Shown here piece by piece: positions 8,946-17,137 of a DNA stretch of 64,000 nucleotides. Location: positions 3,286,001-3,350,000 of the forward strand of contig OY782680.1 of assembly GCA_963678085.1 (NCBI GenBank), written 5' to 3'. Under the pieces are notes generated by a model. That model saw only the letters and a program-made list of their open reading frames with translations. It made no database searches and had not been told where the DNA came from. A program made the position numbers and the translations under genes. The number at the start of each line of letters is the position of its first letter. The first letter of the stretch is position 1. This stretch comes from Aliishimia sp963678085. Its GTDB lineage: Bacteria; Pseudomonadota; Alphaproteobacteria; Rhodobacterales; Rhodobacteraceae.

Positions 8946-9376
8946 GTGGTGTCCTCCCGAAACACAGTCCCTTTTATCGTACGTGACAGCCCCCGCATCA
9001 GGGCCACCACGCGGTTATCCGCGCCATAAACCGTCACATCATAAGTGCCAGAGCGGCCGGTGCGCGACACCTCCACCGCCTCGGCCCGCAGCTCCTCGCC
9101 CAGATTGCCCGCGCTGACATAGGTAATCTGGTTCTGCTGCGCGACGGTGATCTGGTTGTAACTATTGCACGCAAAAGCAAAGGCGCTATCGGCCAGCGTA
9201 AAGATAAACCCGCCATGCGCAATCCCATGCCCGTTCACCATATCAGCGCGCACAGGCATCAACAGCACCGCACGCCCTGGCGCAATCGCTTTGATCTGCA
9301 TCCCCAAAGCTTTGGAGGCGGGATCATTGTCCCACATGGTCTGGGCGGATTTTTCTGCGATCTCTTGCGGCGTCAT
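8942..9376 (-). CDS. paaI: Hydroxyphenylacetyl-CoA thioesterase PaaI
   Basis: A hotdog-fold thioesterase of 144 residues, the normal size. The family signature is GHGIAHGGFIFTLADSAFAF (~49-68), containing HGG at 54-56 and the catalytic-type Asp at 63. PaaI is thought to release CoA from hydroxylated or ring-open dead-end thioesters of the phenylacetate pathway, which fits its 4-base overlap with paaK. It is the first gene of this two-gene operon and is divergent from the DUF2794 gene, with a perfect palindrome in the shared promoter region. Confidence 0.92.
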   Translation of the reverse strand: MTPQEIAEKSAQTMWDNDPASKALGMQIKAIAPGRAVLLMPVRADMVNGHGIAHGGFIFTLADSAFAFACNSYNQITVAQQNQITYVSAGNLGEELRAEAVEVSRTGRSGTYDVTVYGADNRVVALMRGLSRTIKGTVFREDTT

Positions 9377-9424
9377 AGATGTTTCAAATTTTCCAAAGTT
9401 TGCGCCCGTTTTGTTACGTAAATT

Positions 9425-9438
9425 TTGCCGCTCGGCAA
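9425..9438. promoter_or_regulatory. Perfect dyad TTGCCG-CT-CGGCAA in the paaI / DUF2794 divergent region
   Basis: A 14-base inverted repeat (arms 9425-9430 and 9433-9438) lies 49 bases upstream of paaI and 56 bases upstream of the DUF2794 gene. This is a good place for a repressor of the paa genes. No regulator gene is adjacent, so the binding protein is unknown. Confidence 0.45.
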
Positions 9439-9493
9439 GATACTTGATCGCTTAAGGCTTGCTTTGGCCGAAATTTGGCGCAAACCTGAGGCT

Positions 9494-9841
9494 ATGAATA
9501 TGCAAATCCCGACCCCCTCCAACCTGCGCGAGCTGCCCAATCCGGTTGTCGCCTTTCATCGCACTGAACTCTCGGTGATCCTATCGCTTTATGGCCGAAT
9601 GGTCGCTGCCGGAGAGTGGCGCGATTACGGGATTTCCTCGCTCAAAGATGTGGCCGTGTTCTCTGTGTTCCGGCGCACCGCAGAGCAGCCACTCTACCGG
9701 ATCGAAAAACGTCCCAAACTGCGGGGCAAGCAAGGCATGTATGCGGTGATCGGCATGGATGGTCAAATCCTGCGCCGGGGCCAAGATCTGAAAACCGTGC
9801 TGCGCGTGCTAGAGCGCAAGCTCATCAGGGCGGTAGACTAA
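9494..9841 (+). CDS. DUF2794 family protein
   Basis: A 115-residue soluble protein of a family found across Alphaproteobacteria, recognised from FHRTELSVILSLYGRMVAAGEWRDYGISSL followed by AVFSVFRRTAEQPLYRIEKRP (only key parts cited: ELSVILSLYGRMV and RIEKRPKLRGKQG). The function is not known. ATG 9494 is chosen over an upstream TTG because CTGAGG sits just before it and the family begins near here. It is convergent with the NlpC/P60 gene (4-base overlap). Confidence 0.85.
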   Translation: MNMQIPTPSNLRELPNPVVAFHRTELSVILSLYGRMVAAGEWRDYGISSLKDVAVFSVFRRTAEQPLYRIEKRPKLRGKQGMYAVIGMDGQILRRGQDLKTVLRVLERKLIRAVD

Positions 9842-10665
9842 AGCCGCTTATGCGCCAATAGGGGGCCATCGCCCTGGGCCTCAATCCTGCTCAGAGCCTC
9901 CCCGATAGGCTCAAAGGCCACGCACATATGATGGGCATTGGCATGGATCAGCGTATTCGCGTCATAGACCAGTGCCACATGCCCTTTCCAAAACATCACA
10001 TCATTGCGGCGGGGCTGCGTGCCGGGCGGCAAATCCGTACCAAGCTGCGCCATTTGCTGATCACTATCACCCTGGCAAGCCAGTCCCGCGCCCTGCAGAG
10101 CGATCTGCACCAGCCCCGAGCAATCAATGCCAAACGCCGAATTGCCGCCCCAAAGATAGGGCGTGCCAATCAGCTTTTCCGCCGTTGCTGCAAGATCGGG
10201 CAATGCCCTTTCAACCGGGGCTAAATGCGCTGCGATCGCATAAAACCCGTCATGGGTACGTGCATATTTCCCCTCAATTCCTGTGATGCATAGCAGCGCG
10301 CCAAGGGAAATAGCCAATGGATTGGGCGCTTTAAAATCAGGTTCTTTGAACAAAAAGCTCGCGCGCGTCGTAACCCGATGGGTCGGCTCGGCCCAGGTGG
10401 ACAGATCGACAGGGGAGACATATCCCACATAGCCAGAGGTCTCATCCCGGCTCAGCCCTTGCGCCTCCTCAAGTTGGCGCACCGGGTGCCCATAGAGAAT
10501 TTGCCGATCTGTGGCAGGGCTTTCAAAGCGCAAACGCAGCCGTGCCACCGGGTTTGCGACACGCTTCAACTCCCCATCCGTAAAGCGATCGGCCTGCACC
10601 TGCCCACGCAGCGCGCTATGGGCGATGGAACCGTTGCTAAAGAGATCCCGGCGCACAGCCATCAA
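9838..10665 (-). CDS. NlpC/P60 family cell-wall hydrolase (C40 peptidase)
   Basis: A 275-residue protein with an N-terminal SH3-like region and a C-terminal NlpC/P60 domain that cuts peptidoglycan stem peptides. Catalytic residues are visible: Cys182 in GIDCSGLVQIA, His229 in WKGHVALVYD and His241 in LIHANAHHM. No classical signal peptide is visible at the N-terminus (MMAVRRDLFSNG), so its route to the wall is unclear. Its ATG overlaps the stop of the upstream aminopeptidase gene by 4 bases, a conserved pairing in this group. Confidence 0.88.
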   Translation of the reverse strand: MMAVRRDLFSNGSIAHSALRGQVQADRFTDGELKRVANPVARLRLRFESPATDRQILYGHPVRQLEEAQGLSRDETSGYVGYVSPVDLSTWAEPTHRVTTRASFLFKEPDFKAPNPLAISLGALLCITGIEGKYARTHDGFYAIAAHLAPVERALPDLAATAEKLIGTPYLWGGNSAFGIDCSGLVQIALQGAGLACQGDSDQQMAQLGTDLPPGTQPRRNDVMFWKGHVALVYDANTLIHANAHHMCVAFEPIGEALSRIEAQGDGPLLAHKRL

Positions 10666-12071
10666 AAGCCAAGCATTTCTGGCAGCGCCTCAAGCACCGC
10701 GCGCGCCCCTTGCCCCACCCCGCCTTTGGGCCTTGCTGGGGCAGGCTTTGGGTTCCAACCATAGATATCAAAATGCATATAGGAGCTTTGCGCAACGAAG
10801 CGACGCAAGAACAAAGCGGCGGTGATCGACCCCGCAAACCCGCCCGCAGGCGCGTTGTCTAGATCGGCGATACCGGGCTCAATCATCGCCTCATAGGGGG
10901 CATGAAACGGCATGCGCCACACAGGATCCGCGATTCGCGTTGCCGCCTGGCTGAGAGCCGCCACATGCGCATCGTCATCACTATAAAACGGTGCCAAATC
11001 CGACCCAAGCGCCACCCGCGCCGCGCCGGTTAGGGTTGCCATTGAAAGCACAAGATCGGGTTTTTCTTCATCCGCCAAAGCCAGAGCATCGGCAAGAACC
11101 AAACGCCCCTCCGCATCGGTGTTATTGACCTCGACCGTGAGCCCATTGCGCGCGGTTAGGATATCTCCGGGGCGGAAGGCATTGCCGGAAACTGAGTTTT
11201 CAACAGCCGGGATCAACACCCGCAGCTGCACCGGCACGTCCAGCGACATGATCATCTGCGCCAGCCCCAGAACCATGGCCGCGCCGCCCATATCCTTTTT
11301 CATCAGGCCCATCGAACTGCCCGGCTTCAAGTTCAGCCCGCCGGTGTCAAAACACACGCCTTTGCCAACCAGGGTGAGCTTGGGCCCAGCATCGCCCCAG
11401 TGCAGATCAATCAGACGCGGTGCGCGGGAAGAGGCACGGCCCACCGCATGGATCATTGGGAAATTCTGATCGAGCAGATCTTGGCCCTTGATTACAGACA
11501 TCTGAGCACCAAACGCATCTGCCAGCCTGCGCGCTGCGGCCTCCAGCTCAGCAGGGCCCATATCCGATGAGGGGGTGTTGATCAGATCGCGGGTCAGCGC
11601 CTCTGCGGCGGCGATTTTTTCCAGCTCTTGGGCAAGGCCGGGCTCTTGGGGCGGGGCGAGCTGCGCTTTGGGGCATGGGTTTTTCGCATAGCGATCAAAG
11701 CGATAACCGGCCAGCAACCAGCCAAGATATTCCTGCTTGCGCGCATCCCCCGAAAGGCTTGAAACCAAATGATACACCCCGCCGGGCAGCTTGGCGCGCG
11801 CCGCCCCAAGTGCAAAGCGTGCGCGGCTGCGCTCTTTGTCGGACCCGGTGCCCACAAGCGCCGCTTGCAGCGCGCCAGAGCTATCGGGGAGAACCAAAAC
11901 CTGTCCAAATTTCGCCGCAAAGCCATTCACCTGTGCCCAGGCCTGCGCAGCCCCGCCTAGCTGTGAAAGCGTTTCTTGCGCCTGAGCCGGGCTCACAAGA
12001 TGCAATGGGATCGAAGTTTCCGACGAAAGTTCAGGCGACAGGTCAAACGTGGCGAAGGTCAAAGACATCAT
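10662..12071 (-). CDS. M17 leucyl aminopeptidase family protein
   Basis: A 469-residue cytoplasmic metallo-aminopeptidase. The family signature NTDAEGRLVLADAL, with the catalytic Asp/Glu and Arg, is intact, as are VGKGVCFDTGGLNLKP (metal-binding Asp) and the Lys in SMGLMKKDMGGAA. It removes N-terminal residues during peptide turnover. Two adjacent ATG codons (12071, 12068) could start it. It is co-transcribed with the NlpC/P60 gene through a 4-base overlap, which suggests linked turnover of wall-derived peptides; that link is inference. Confidence 0.93.
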   Translation of the reverse strand: MMSLTFATFDLSPELSSETSIPLHLVSPAQAQETLSQLGGAAQAWAQVNGFAAKFGQVLVLPDSSGALQAALVGTGSDKERSRARFALGAARAKLPGGVYHLVSSLSGDARKQEYLGWLLAGYRFDRYAKNPCPKAQLAPPQEPGLAQELEKIAAAEALTRDLINTPSSDMGPAELEAAARRLADAFGAQMSVIKGQDLLDQNFPMIHAVGRASSRAPRLIDLHWGDAGPKLTLVGKGVCFDTGGLNLKPGSSMGLMKKDMGGAAMVLGLAQMIMSLDVPVQLRVLIPAVENSVSGNAFRPGDILTARNGLTVEVNNTDAEGRLVLADALALADEEKPDLVLSMATLTGAARVALGSDLAPFYSDDDAHVAALSQAATRIADPVWRMPFHAPYEAMIEPGIADLDNAPAGGFAGSITAALFLRRFVAQSSYMHFDIYGWNPKPAPARPKGGVGQGARAVLEALPEMLGF

Positions 12072-12147
12072 GTGGCTTTCATCAAAAGCGAATTCGGGCA
12101 GTTTCCAGCCACACTACCCATAAGCGCGCGCCGCGCAAGGGCCCCAA

Positions 12148-12525
12148 TCAGATCGACAAATCCTGCAATTCCCACATCGCCAGCAGCGATTTTTCCCCCA
12201 CCTGCAAGAGACGGCACATGGTCGCTGCGGTTGCTATTTCATCGCCCTGATCAATTGTCGTGCAGACATCATTGGCCACAAGCGCGAGTTTTTGCATGCC
12301 AATCTGCTCGGCAATGCCAATAAGCGCCCGCGTGCTTTTGCGCAGATCCACGCCATCCTCATGGCGGAATTGTCGCTCCAAATGGCTGAGCCTGAGCGCA
12401 AGCTCCTCCATTGCGCGGCGCAACACATCATCTGCGCCCACAGCCCCAAGCTGGGAATAAAGCGCCCCCAATTGATCATGGTCTAGGTTTGCTGGTTCGT
12501 CCAAGACGAGATGGCAAATTGACAT
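12148..12525 (-). CDS. Small helical protein of unknown function
   Basis: A 125-residue acidic, alpha-helical protein starting MSICHLVLDEPAN, with RRAMEELALRLSHLERQFRHED near the middle (key part ELALRLSHLERQF). It has no signal peptide, membrane segment or motif I can assign. I looked for an HPt-type His motif and do not see one. It appears monocistronic: the upstream 186 bases are AT-rich with TATTAT about 20 bases before the start. Function unknown. Confidence 0.6.
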   Translation of the reverse strand: MSICHLVLDEPANLDHDQLGALYSQLGAVGADDVLRRAMEELALRLSHLERQFRHEDGVDLRKSTRALIGIAEQIGMQKLALVANDVCTTIDQGDEIATAATMCRLLQVGEKSLLAMWELQDLSI

Positions 12526-12641
12526 CGTTACGTACTCACCACTTATAAAATAATACTTTTATTCTCACTCCAATTTGCAATCTGCCCTATAAACCCTTCC
12601 CAAATCCTTTCTAGATCAAATTTTCTGCTCTCAAATACATC

Positions 12642-12704
12642 GAAAATCTTATGGATTGTTGTGTATGCAAGCCTGGAGCGCATCGCAAATACCGCAAGAT
12701 TTTC
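12642..12704. repeat. 9-bp inverted repeat in the intergenic region downstream of the Ldh_2 gene
   Basis: GAAAATCTT (12642-12650) and AAGATTTTC (12696-12704) are perfect inverted arms around 45 bases, 8 bases past the stop of the dehydrogenase gene. It may be a transcript-end structure for the long minus-strand operon; there is no T tract. Confidence 0.3.
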
Positions 12705-12711
12705 AACGCGT

Positions 12712-13698
12712 TCACCCCGCAAGCTCAAGAGTTTGCGCCCAGATTTTTTCGTCGAGCTGAACATGAGCGGCAGGGATTTTTCCTTGGCCTGGCATACGCG
12801 CCCCGGCATCTGCTTGCACGGCCTGGCCCAGGGCTTTGATCTGCTCGGCAAATTCTGCCGTGCCCGGATCAATCAGGATATAGAATTGGCCCAGGTCATG
12901 GGGCGCTCCCGTCGGCGCTTTGAGCGGTTTCACATCGCGGCTAAAGGTGCCCCCGGTTAGACCCGCGGCGAGGATTTCGACCATGAGCCCAAAGCCCCAG
13001 CCTTTATAGCCTGCCTCCATCCCGCCTAAAGAGACGAGCGATCCGCTCAGGGCGGCCTCTGGGTCTGTGGTTGCGCGCCCATTCGCATCGACGGCCCAGC
13101 CTTCGGGGATCGATTCCCCTGCCGCTTTGGCCATGGTGATCTTACCCAGAGCAACGGTTGTGGTGGATTGATCGAATTGCATCGCCACACCGCCTGCCCC
13201 ATCTGGGACGGAAAATGCCATCGGATTGGTGCCGATCACGCGGGTTTTCCCGCCCGGAGGCGCCACGATAGGCGAAGCATTGGTAAAGCCCAAAGCGATC
13301 AAACCCGCCTTGGCGATTTGCTCGGTAAAGTAACCCAGCGAGGTGCAGGTATGCGCATGGCAGATCGAAAGCCGCGCGATGCCTTGGCTTTTCGCCGCTG
13401 CAACCGCTTGGTCCAGCCCCGCCGCAAAGGCCGGTTGTGCAAAGCCAAAGCCTGCATCGACCTCGATCATTGCGGGCTTTGGGGTGCTCACGCGCGGCTC
13501 TACGGTGCCATTCACGCGGCCCGATTTCAGCTGAAGACAGTAGCTTTCCAAATAGTAAAGCCCACAAATCTTATTGCCCACGCTTTCCGCCTTTGCCACC
13601 GCATCGGCCACATGGGCCGCTTGCATCTCTCCTGCGCCATGGGCCAAAAGCGCTTTTGTTGTCACCGCACGAATCTCATCCACGGAAATTTCAGGCAT
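12712..13698 (-). CDS. Ldh_2 family (malate/lactate-type) NAD(P)H dehydrogenase
   Basis: A 328-residue protein of the YlbC/YiaK/DpkA superfamily, which reduces 2-keto acids or cyclic imino acids with NAD(P)H. Recognisable stretches are HGAGEMQAAHVADAVAKAES at the N-terminus, GFGFAQPAFAAGLDQAV, CHAHTCTSLGYFTEQIAKAG with the catalytic-type His, and PGGKTRVIGTNPMAFSVPD in the cofactor region. The substrate cannot be told from sequence; malate, lactate, ureidoglycolate and piperideine-carboxylate reductases all belong here. Its ATG overlaps lolD by 8 bases, so it is the last gene of the proS-lol operon. Confidence 0.85.
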   Translation of the reverse strand: MPEISVDEIRAVTTKALLAHGAGEMQAAHVADAVAKAESVGNKICGLYYLESYCLQLKSGRVNGTVEPRVSTPKPAMIEVDAGFGFAQPAFAAGLDQAVAAAKSQGIARLSICHAHTCTSLGYFTEQIAKAGLIALGFTNASPIVAPPGGKTRVIGTNPMAFSVPDGAGGVAMQFDQSTTTVALGKITMAKAAGESIPEGWAVDANGRATTDPEAALSGSLVSLGGMEAGYKGWGFGLMVEILAAGLTGGTFSRDVKPLKAPTGAPHDLGQFYILIDPGTAEFAEQIKALGQAVQADAGARMPGQGKIPAAHVQLDEKIWAQTLELAG

Positions 13699-14383
13699 GG
13701 CTTACCTCTTTGATTTGGCCCGCTTCAAGATAGAGCATGCGATCCATCCGCGCCGCAAGGTCCAGGTTATGGGTTGCAATGAGCGCGCTTAGGCCGGTTT
13801 CGCGCGCGACCTCAAGCAGCAGTGCAAACAGGGCTTCGGCGGTGTTGGGGTCCAGATTCCCCGTCGGCTCATCGGCCAAAAGCAGCGAGGGCTCATTGGC
13901 AAGCGCACGGCAAAAGGCAACGCGCTGTTGCTCGCCGCCAGAGAGCTCTGCGGGGCGATGGTTCATGCGCCCCCCAAGCCCAAGCCGCTGCAGCAAGCTT
14001 TCTGCGCGAGACTGAGCAGAGCTTTTGCGCACCCCATTGGCAAGCTGGGGCAGAACGATATTCTCAACGGCTGAGAATTCAGGCAGCAAATGGTGGAACT
14101 GATAGACAAACCCAATCTCAGAGCGGCGCGCGGCGGTGCGTTCGGTATCCCCTGCCTGCGAGAGATCCACGCCATTTACGCTCACAGCGCCGCTATCGCA
14201 GGTATCAAGCAGCCCAGCCACATGCAGCAATGTCGATTTTCCCGCACCAGAGGGCGCCACAAGCGCGACAACCTCGCCCGGATCCAGAGACAGTGAAATC
14301 TCACGCAGAACCGGCACCTCATTGCGTTTGCCTGCATTATAGGTCTTGGAGACCGCGTTCAACTCAAGCACAAAATCACTCAT
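13691..14383 (-). CDS. lolD: Lipoprotein-releasing ABC transporter ATPase LolD
   Basis: A 230-residue ABC ATPase. Walker A is APSGAGKS (~44-51), the signature is LSGGEQQRV and Walker B is LLLADEPTGNLD, a pattern typical of the LolD/MacB group. With LolC it extracts lipoproteins from the inner membrane for transfer to LolA. It overlaps the upstream lolC by 8 bases and the downstream dehydrogenase by 8 bases, so translation is tightly coupled. It lies in the proS-lolC-lolD arrangement common in alphaproteobacteria. Confidence 0.94.
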   Translation of the reverse strand: MSDFVLELNAVSKTYNAGKRNEVPVLREISLSLDPGEVVALVAPSGAGKSTLLHVAGLLDTCDSGAVSVNGVDLSQAGDTERTAARRSEIGFVYQFHHLLPEFSAVENIVLPQLANGVRKSSAQSRAESLLQRLGLGGRMNHRPAELSGGEQQRVAFCRALANEPSLLLADEPTGNLDPNTAEALFALLLEVARETGLSALIATHNLDLAARMDRMLYLEAGQIKEVSHA

Positions 14384-15659
14384 AACGCAGCGCCTCCACA
14401 GGGCTCATTCGGGCGGCGCGGCGCGCGGGAAAGAGCGTGATCACAAAGGACAAACCGAGGCTTAGAGCCATGGCAATCAGGACATCACCCAGGCGCAGAA
14501 CGGCGGGCGGAAACAAGAACCCTTGTGCCTCTAGCGCGGATTTGCCCTGCCCCGTTATCAGATCGAGCAGCCCGTAGACATGTTCGATATTGAGCGCAAA
14601 GACCACGCCAAGGATCGTGCCGAGGATCGTGCCAATGGTGCCCGTGCTGGCCCCCACCAGGAAAAACACGCGCAGAACCGAGCCTTGCGTCAGCCCCATG
14701 GTGCGCAAAATCCCAATATCGCGGCCCTTGTTTTTCACCAGCATAATCAGGCCTGAAACGATATTCATACTCGCAATCAGCACCAAAATGCCCAAGAGGA
14801 TGAAAATCGCATTATCTTGCAAGGCAAGCGCGCGCAGATAGCCGCCCGAACGCTCGCGCCAGGTCCAACTATAGGCGCGCGGGCCGGCGGCTTCGACCAG
14901 ATCACGCACATAGCTTTCGATGTCATCTGGGTTTTCGACCATGACCTCTAGCTGATCGGCCACCCCATCACGATCCAAAAACAGCTGCCCCGCGCTTAGC
15001 GGCAGGTAGGCGCGGGTGGCGTCGATGAAGTTCTGACCGGATCGGAAGATGTAAACCACTTCATAGACCGAGATGCGCGGGCGCACGCCAAAGGGGGTTT
15101 TGGCCCCGCTCGGGTTGATGATCTTGACCTTATCGCCGACGCGGACCCCCAGATCATTGGCCAGGCTCCAGCCCAAGGCCACACCATCTTCAAGGCGCTG
15201 TAAATCCCCTGAGGCGCGGTTTGGCGCGGCAACAGAGCTGCGCCGCATCAGATCCTCAAGCGTGATGCCATACAGCTCAAGCGGTGCGCTTTTCTCGCCA
15301 AAGGTGGCAATCATTCGGCCCCGCACCACGGGCGCAACATCCAGCACGCCCGCAACCTGCCGCACCTGCTCTGCGACATTGGCATAATCGGGAATCGTGC
15401 GCGTGGGAGTTTCTGCCGCCTGATCATAGTCAAAATAGATCTCGACATGCGCATTGGCCCCAAGGATCGTGCGCAACGTCTCTTCGCGCAGGCCCGTGCG
15501 AATGGCGAGCGTCGCCACCAGTGCAAACACCGCCAAGGTGATGCCAACAAGGCTGATCCAAGTCATCACACTGACACCGCCCTCGGCCCTGCGCGCGCGC
15601 AGATACCGCCAAGCGATCATAAATTCGAAACCAGAAAAAGGGGTAGGATGCCGTGCCAT
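14376..15659 (-). CDS. lolC: Lipoprotein-releasing ABC transporter permease LolC/LolE
   Basis: A 427-residue inner-membrane protein with one N-terminal membrane segment after FEFMIAWRYLRARR, a large periplasmic domain and three C-terminal membrane segments (IFILLGILVLIASMNIVSGL, then VFFLVGASTGTIGTILG, then the last helix before RMSPVEALRYE). This is the standard LolC/E layout, and the ending SPVEALRYE is characteristic. A single permease gene is typical where a homodimer replaces the LolC-LolE pair. It lies between DUF2937 and lolD. Confidence 0.94.
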   Translation of the reverse strand: MARHPTPFSGFEFMIAWRYLRARRAEGGVSVMTWISLVGITLAVFALVATLAIRTGLREETLRTILGANAHVEIYFDYDQAAETPTRTIPDYANVAEQVRQVAGVLDVAPVVRGRMIATFGEKSAPLELYGITLEDLMRRSSVAAPNRASGDLQRLEDGVALGWSLANDLGVRVGDKVKIINPSGAKTPFGVRPRISVYEVVYIFRSGQNFIDATRAYLPLSAGQLFLDRDGVADQLEVMVENPDDIESYVRDLVEAAGPRAYSWTWRERSGGYLRALALQDNAIFILLGILVLIASMNIVSGLIMLVKNKGRDIGILRTMGLTQGSVLRVFFLVGASTGTIGTILGTILGVVFALNIEHVYGLLDLITGQGKSALEAQGFLFPPAVLRLGDVLIAMALSLGLSFVITLFPARRAARMSPVEALRYE

Positions 15660-15677
15660 TGCCGTCCTTTACACGTC

Positions 15678-16172
15678 TTACACTCTGCGCCTCAACCATC
15701 TAAGCGGCCAAGCGATACTCTTTATTATCACGGTTAACGCAATCGCAGCTATCAGATAACCAAGCAACGCAAAAATACCACCCTCAAGAGTTAAGGGCAG
15801 GGCAGGCTTGTAATTATGATACGCTGCGCGCGCCAGCTGACCATCTAGCGAAGCCGCATGATAAGCGCGCATAAAGGGCCCGGCCCCGTGCATCTGCGCA
15901 AGCTGGCCCTTTAGGCTTTCATAGCGTTGGAAGGTCGCGCGCATATCCGTGCCATGCTGATCTAGAAAGGAGGTGCCGGTGATTTGCGCCAAGGCTTGCT
16001 CGCGGCTCAGCCCGTTTTGCGCGGCATTGGCATCGAACTCATCCACCACCTGAGCCAGCGCATCCACCGCGCCGCCAAGGCGCTGCACATATTGCTGCGA
16101 AAACTCAGGGAATTGCGAAAACGCCGCCGCCCCGCCGAGCCCCGCAACCACGATGAGCACACGCAGGATCAT
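15678..16172 (-). CDS. DUF2937 family membrane protein
   Basis: A 164-residue protein with an N-terminal hydrophobic segment (LRVLIVVAGLGGAAAFSQ), a soluble middle with the family-like FPEFSQQYVQRLGGAVDAL, and a C-terminal membrane helix before WPLRWLRRRV. It matches the DUF2937 pattern from memory; function unknown. Its start overlaps the preceding hydrolase fragment by 4 bases, within the proS-lol operon. Confidence 0.8.
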   Translation of the reverse strand: MILRVLIVVAGLGGAAAFSQFPEFSQQYVQRLGGAVDALAQVVDEFDANAAQNGLSREQALAQITGTSFLDQHGTDMRATFQRYESLKGQLAQMHGAGPFMRAYHAASLDGQLARAAYHNYKPALPLTLEGGIFALLGYLIAAIALTVIIKSIAWPLRWLRRRV

Positions 16173-16501
16173 TGCAGCGGTCCCAAAAGCGCAGATGTCA
16201 GAGCCTGATCAAGTTCGCGCATCGCATCATAATCAATGCAGGCATCATAAAGCGCCACTGCGGTCCAATCCCCAAACCAGCTCACAGCATAGCTGCCCCG
16301 TGAAATGCCTTCATGCGCAAAGCATAGCGCGCCAAAATGCCAAAACGTGTTGCCCGCATCAAGCTGGCGGAAAAAAGTGCCAAGCCCGTAAAACGCGCCG
16401 CCGCCGATATCGACATGGGGAAACGCGCTCGGCTGGGTTCCAACCTGCTGCGTTGAGGCAAACCAGGCGGCATGCAGCTTGGCAAAATCGCCGGGGCTCA
16501 T
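16169..16501 (-). CDS. C-terminal fragment of a frameshifted serine hydrolase (beta-lactamase family)
   Basis: 110 residues starting MSPGDFAKLHAAWF, the usual continuation of a beta-lactamase/DD-peptidase-like fold (the S-x-x-D-x-A-K segment), and ending with FWHFGALCF, a plausible HxG third motif, and GDWTAVALYD. It has no signal peptide or N-terminal half of its own. It is in the -1 frame relative to the upstream fragment, joined at a run of seven G. With one more G the two would read as one protein through ALPWGGWAMSPGD. The ATG overlaps the upstream TGA, so re-initiation is possible, but the two halves make sense only together. Confidence 0.65.
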   Translation of the reverse strand: MSPGDFAKLHAAWFASTQQVGTQPSAFPHVDIGGGAFYGLGTFFRQLDAGNTFWHFGALCFAHEGISRGSYAVSWFGDWTAVALYDACIDYDAMRELDQALTSALLGPLQ

Positions 16502-17133
16502 CGCCCACCCCCCCAGGGCAGCGCGGTTGCTACAATCTGAGAGCTGCCCCCGCGAACGCCGATCGGGGCAAGGACCAACTGCGCGCAGATATCCTGGTAG
16601 GGCTGGCCTGCTGCGCGTTCGATCATAAGTCCCAGCAGCGCATAGTTTTCATTATTGTAGTGAAAGGCGCCCGGCTCCTGTTCGGGCCCGCTGCGGGCAA
16701 GAACCCGATCAAGAATATCCCCAGCGCGATGCGGCCCTAGTTTTGCGTAATCCTGCAGCATCAAGGCTTGGGTACTATCTTCGCGCAGCCCGCTGGTATG
16801 GGTCACATACTGCTGAGCGGTGAGGCCGGGGAGTTCTTCCAGCTTATCGCTCCACGTCATGACACCCCGCGCCACAAGCTGCTGGGCGCATAGAGCCGTG
16901 ATCATCTTTGACGCAGAGGCCAGTTCTGCAGGCGCATCAACAGGAAGCCCCATCTCAAAAACCGCCACCTCGCGGCCGCCGCTCCGCAAGGCGAGCGTCC
17001 CCTTGAGCCCCGCCGTGTCGAGCCAGTCTTGAAAGGCTGCTTGAGCGCTCAGGGCACGAGATTCATCGCTGGCAGAGGCAGCAATGCTCGTGAGCAGCAA
17101 AGCAATACTGACAAAAAGCCCGAGCCAGCGCAT
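16498..17133 (-). CDS. N-terminal fragment of a frameshifted serine hydrolase (beta-lactamase family)
   Basis: 211 residues with a signal peptide (MRWLGLFVSIALLLTSIAASA), the SxxK motif S73-A-S-K76 and YxN as Y159-N-N161, followed by ENYALLGLMIERAAG, typical of class C beta-lactamase-like serine hydrolases and esterases acting in the periplasm. The frame ends abruptly at ALPWGGGR just after a G7 tract (16508-16514), and the missing C-terminal third continues in the next frame. It is therefore a frameshifted gene, a phase-variable gene or a sequencing error. It lies 4 bases after proS, within the operon. Confidence 0.65.
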   Translation of the reverse strand: MRWLGLFVSIALLLTSIAASASDESRALSAQAAFQDWLDTAGLKGTLALRSGGREVAVFEMGLPVDAPAELASASKMITALCAQQLVARGVMTWSDKLEELPGLTAQQYVTHTSGLREDSTQALMLQDYAKLGPHRAGDILDRVLARSGPEQEPGAFHYNNENYALLGLMIERAAGQPYQDICAQLVLAPIGVRGGSSQIVATALPWGGGR

Positions 17134-17137
17134 GGGA

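Noticed and set aside
12543..12872. Minus-strand frame reaching from the dehydrogenase gene into the gap
   Set aside because: It overlaps the dehydrogenase end in another frame, is rich in basic residues with no pattern, and has no ribosome-binding site; the gap is AT-rich non-coding.
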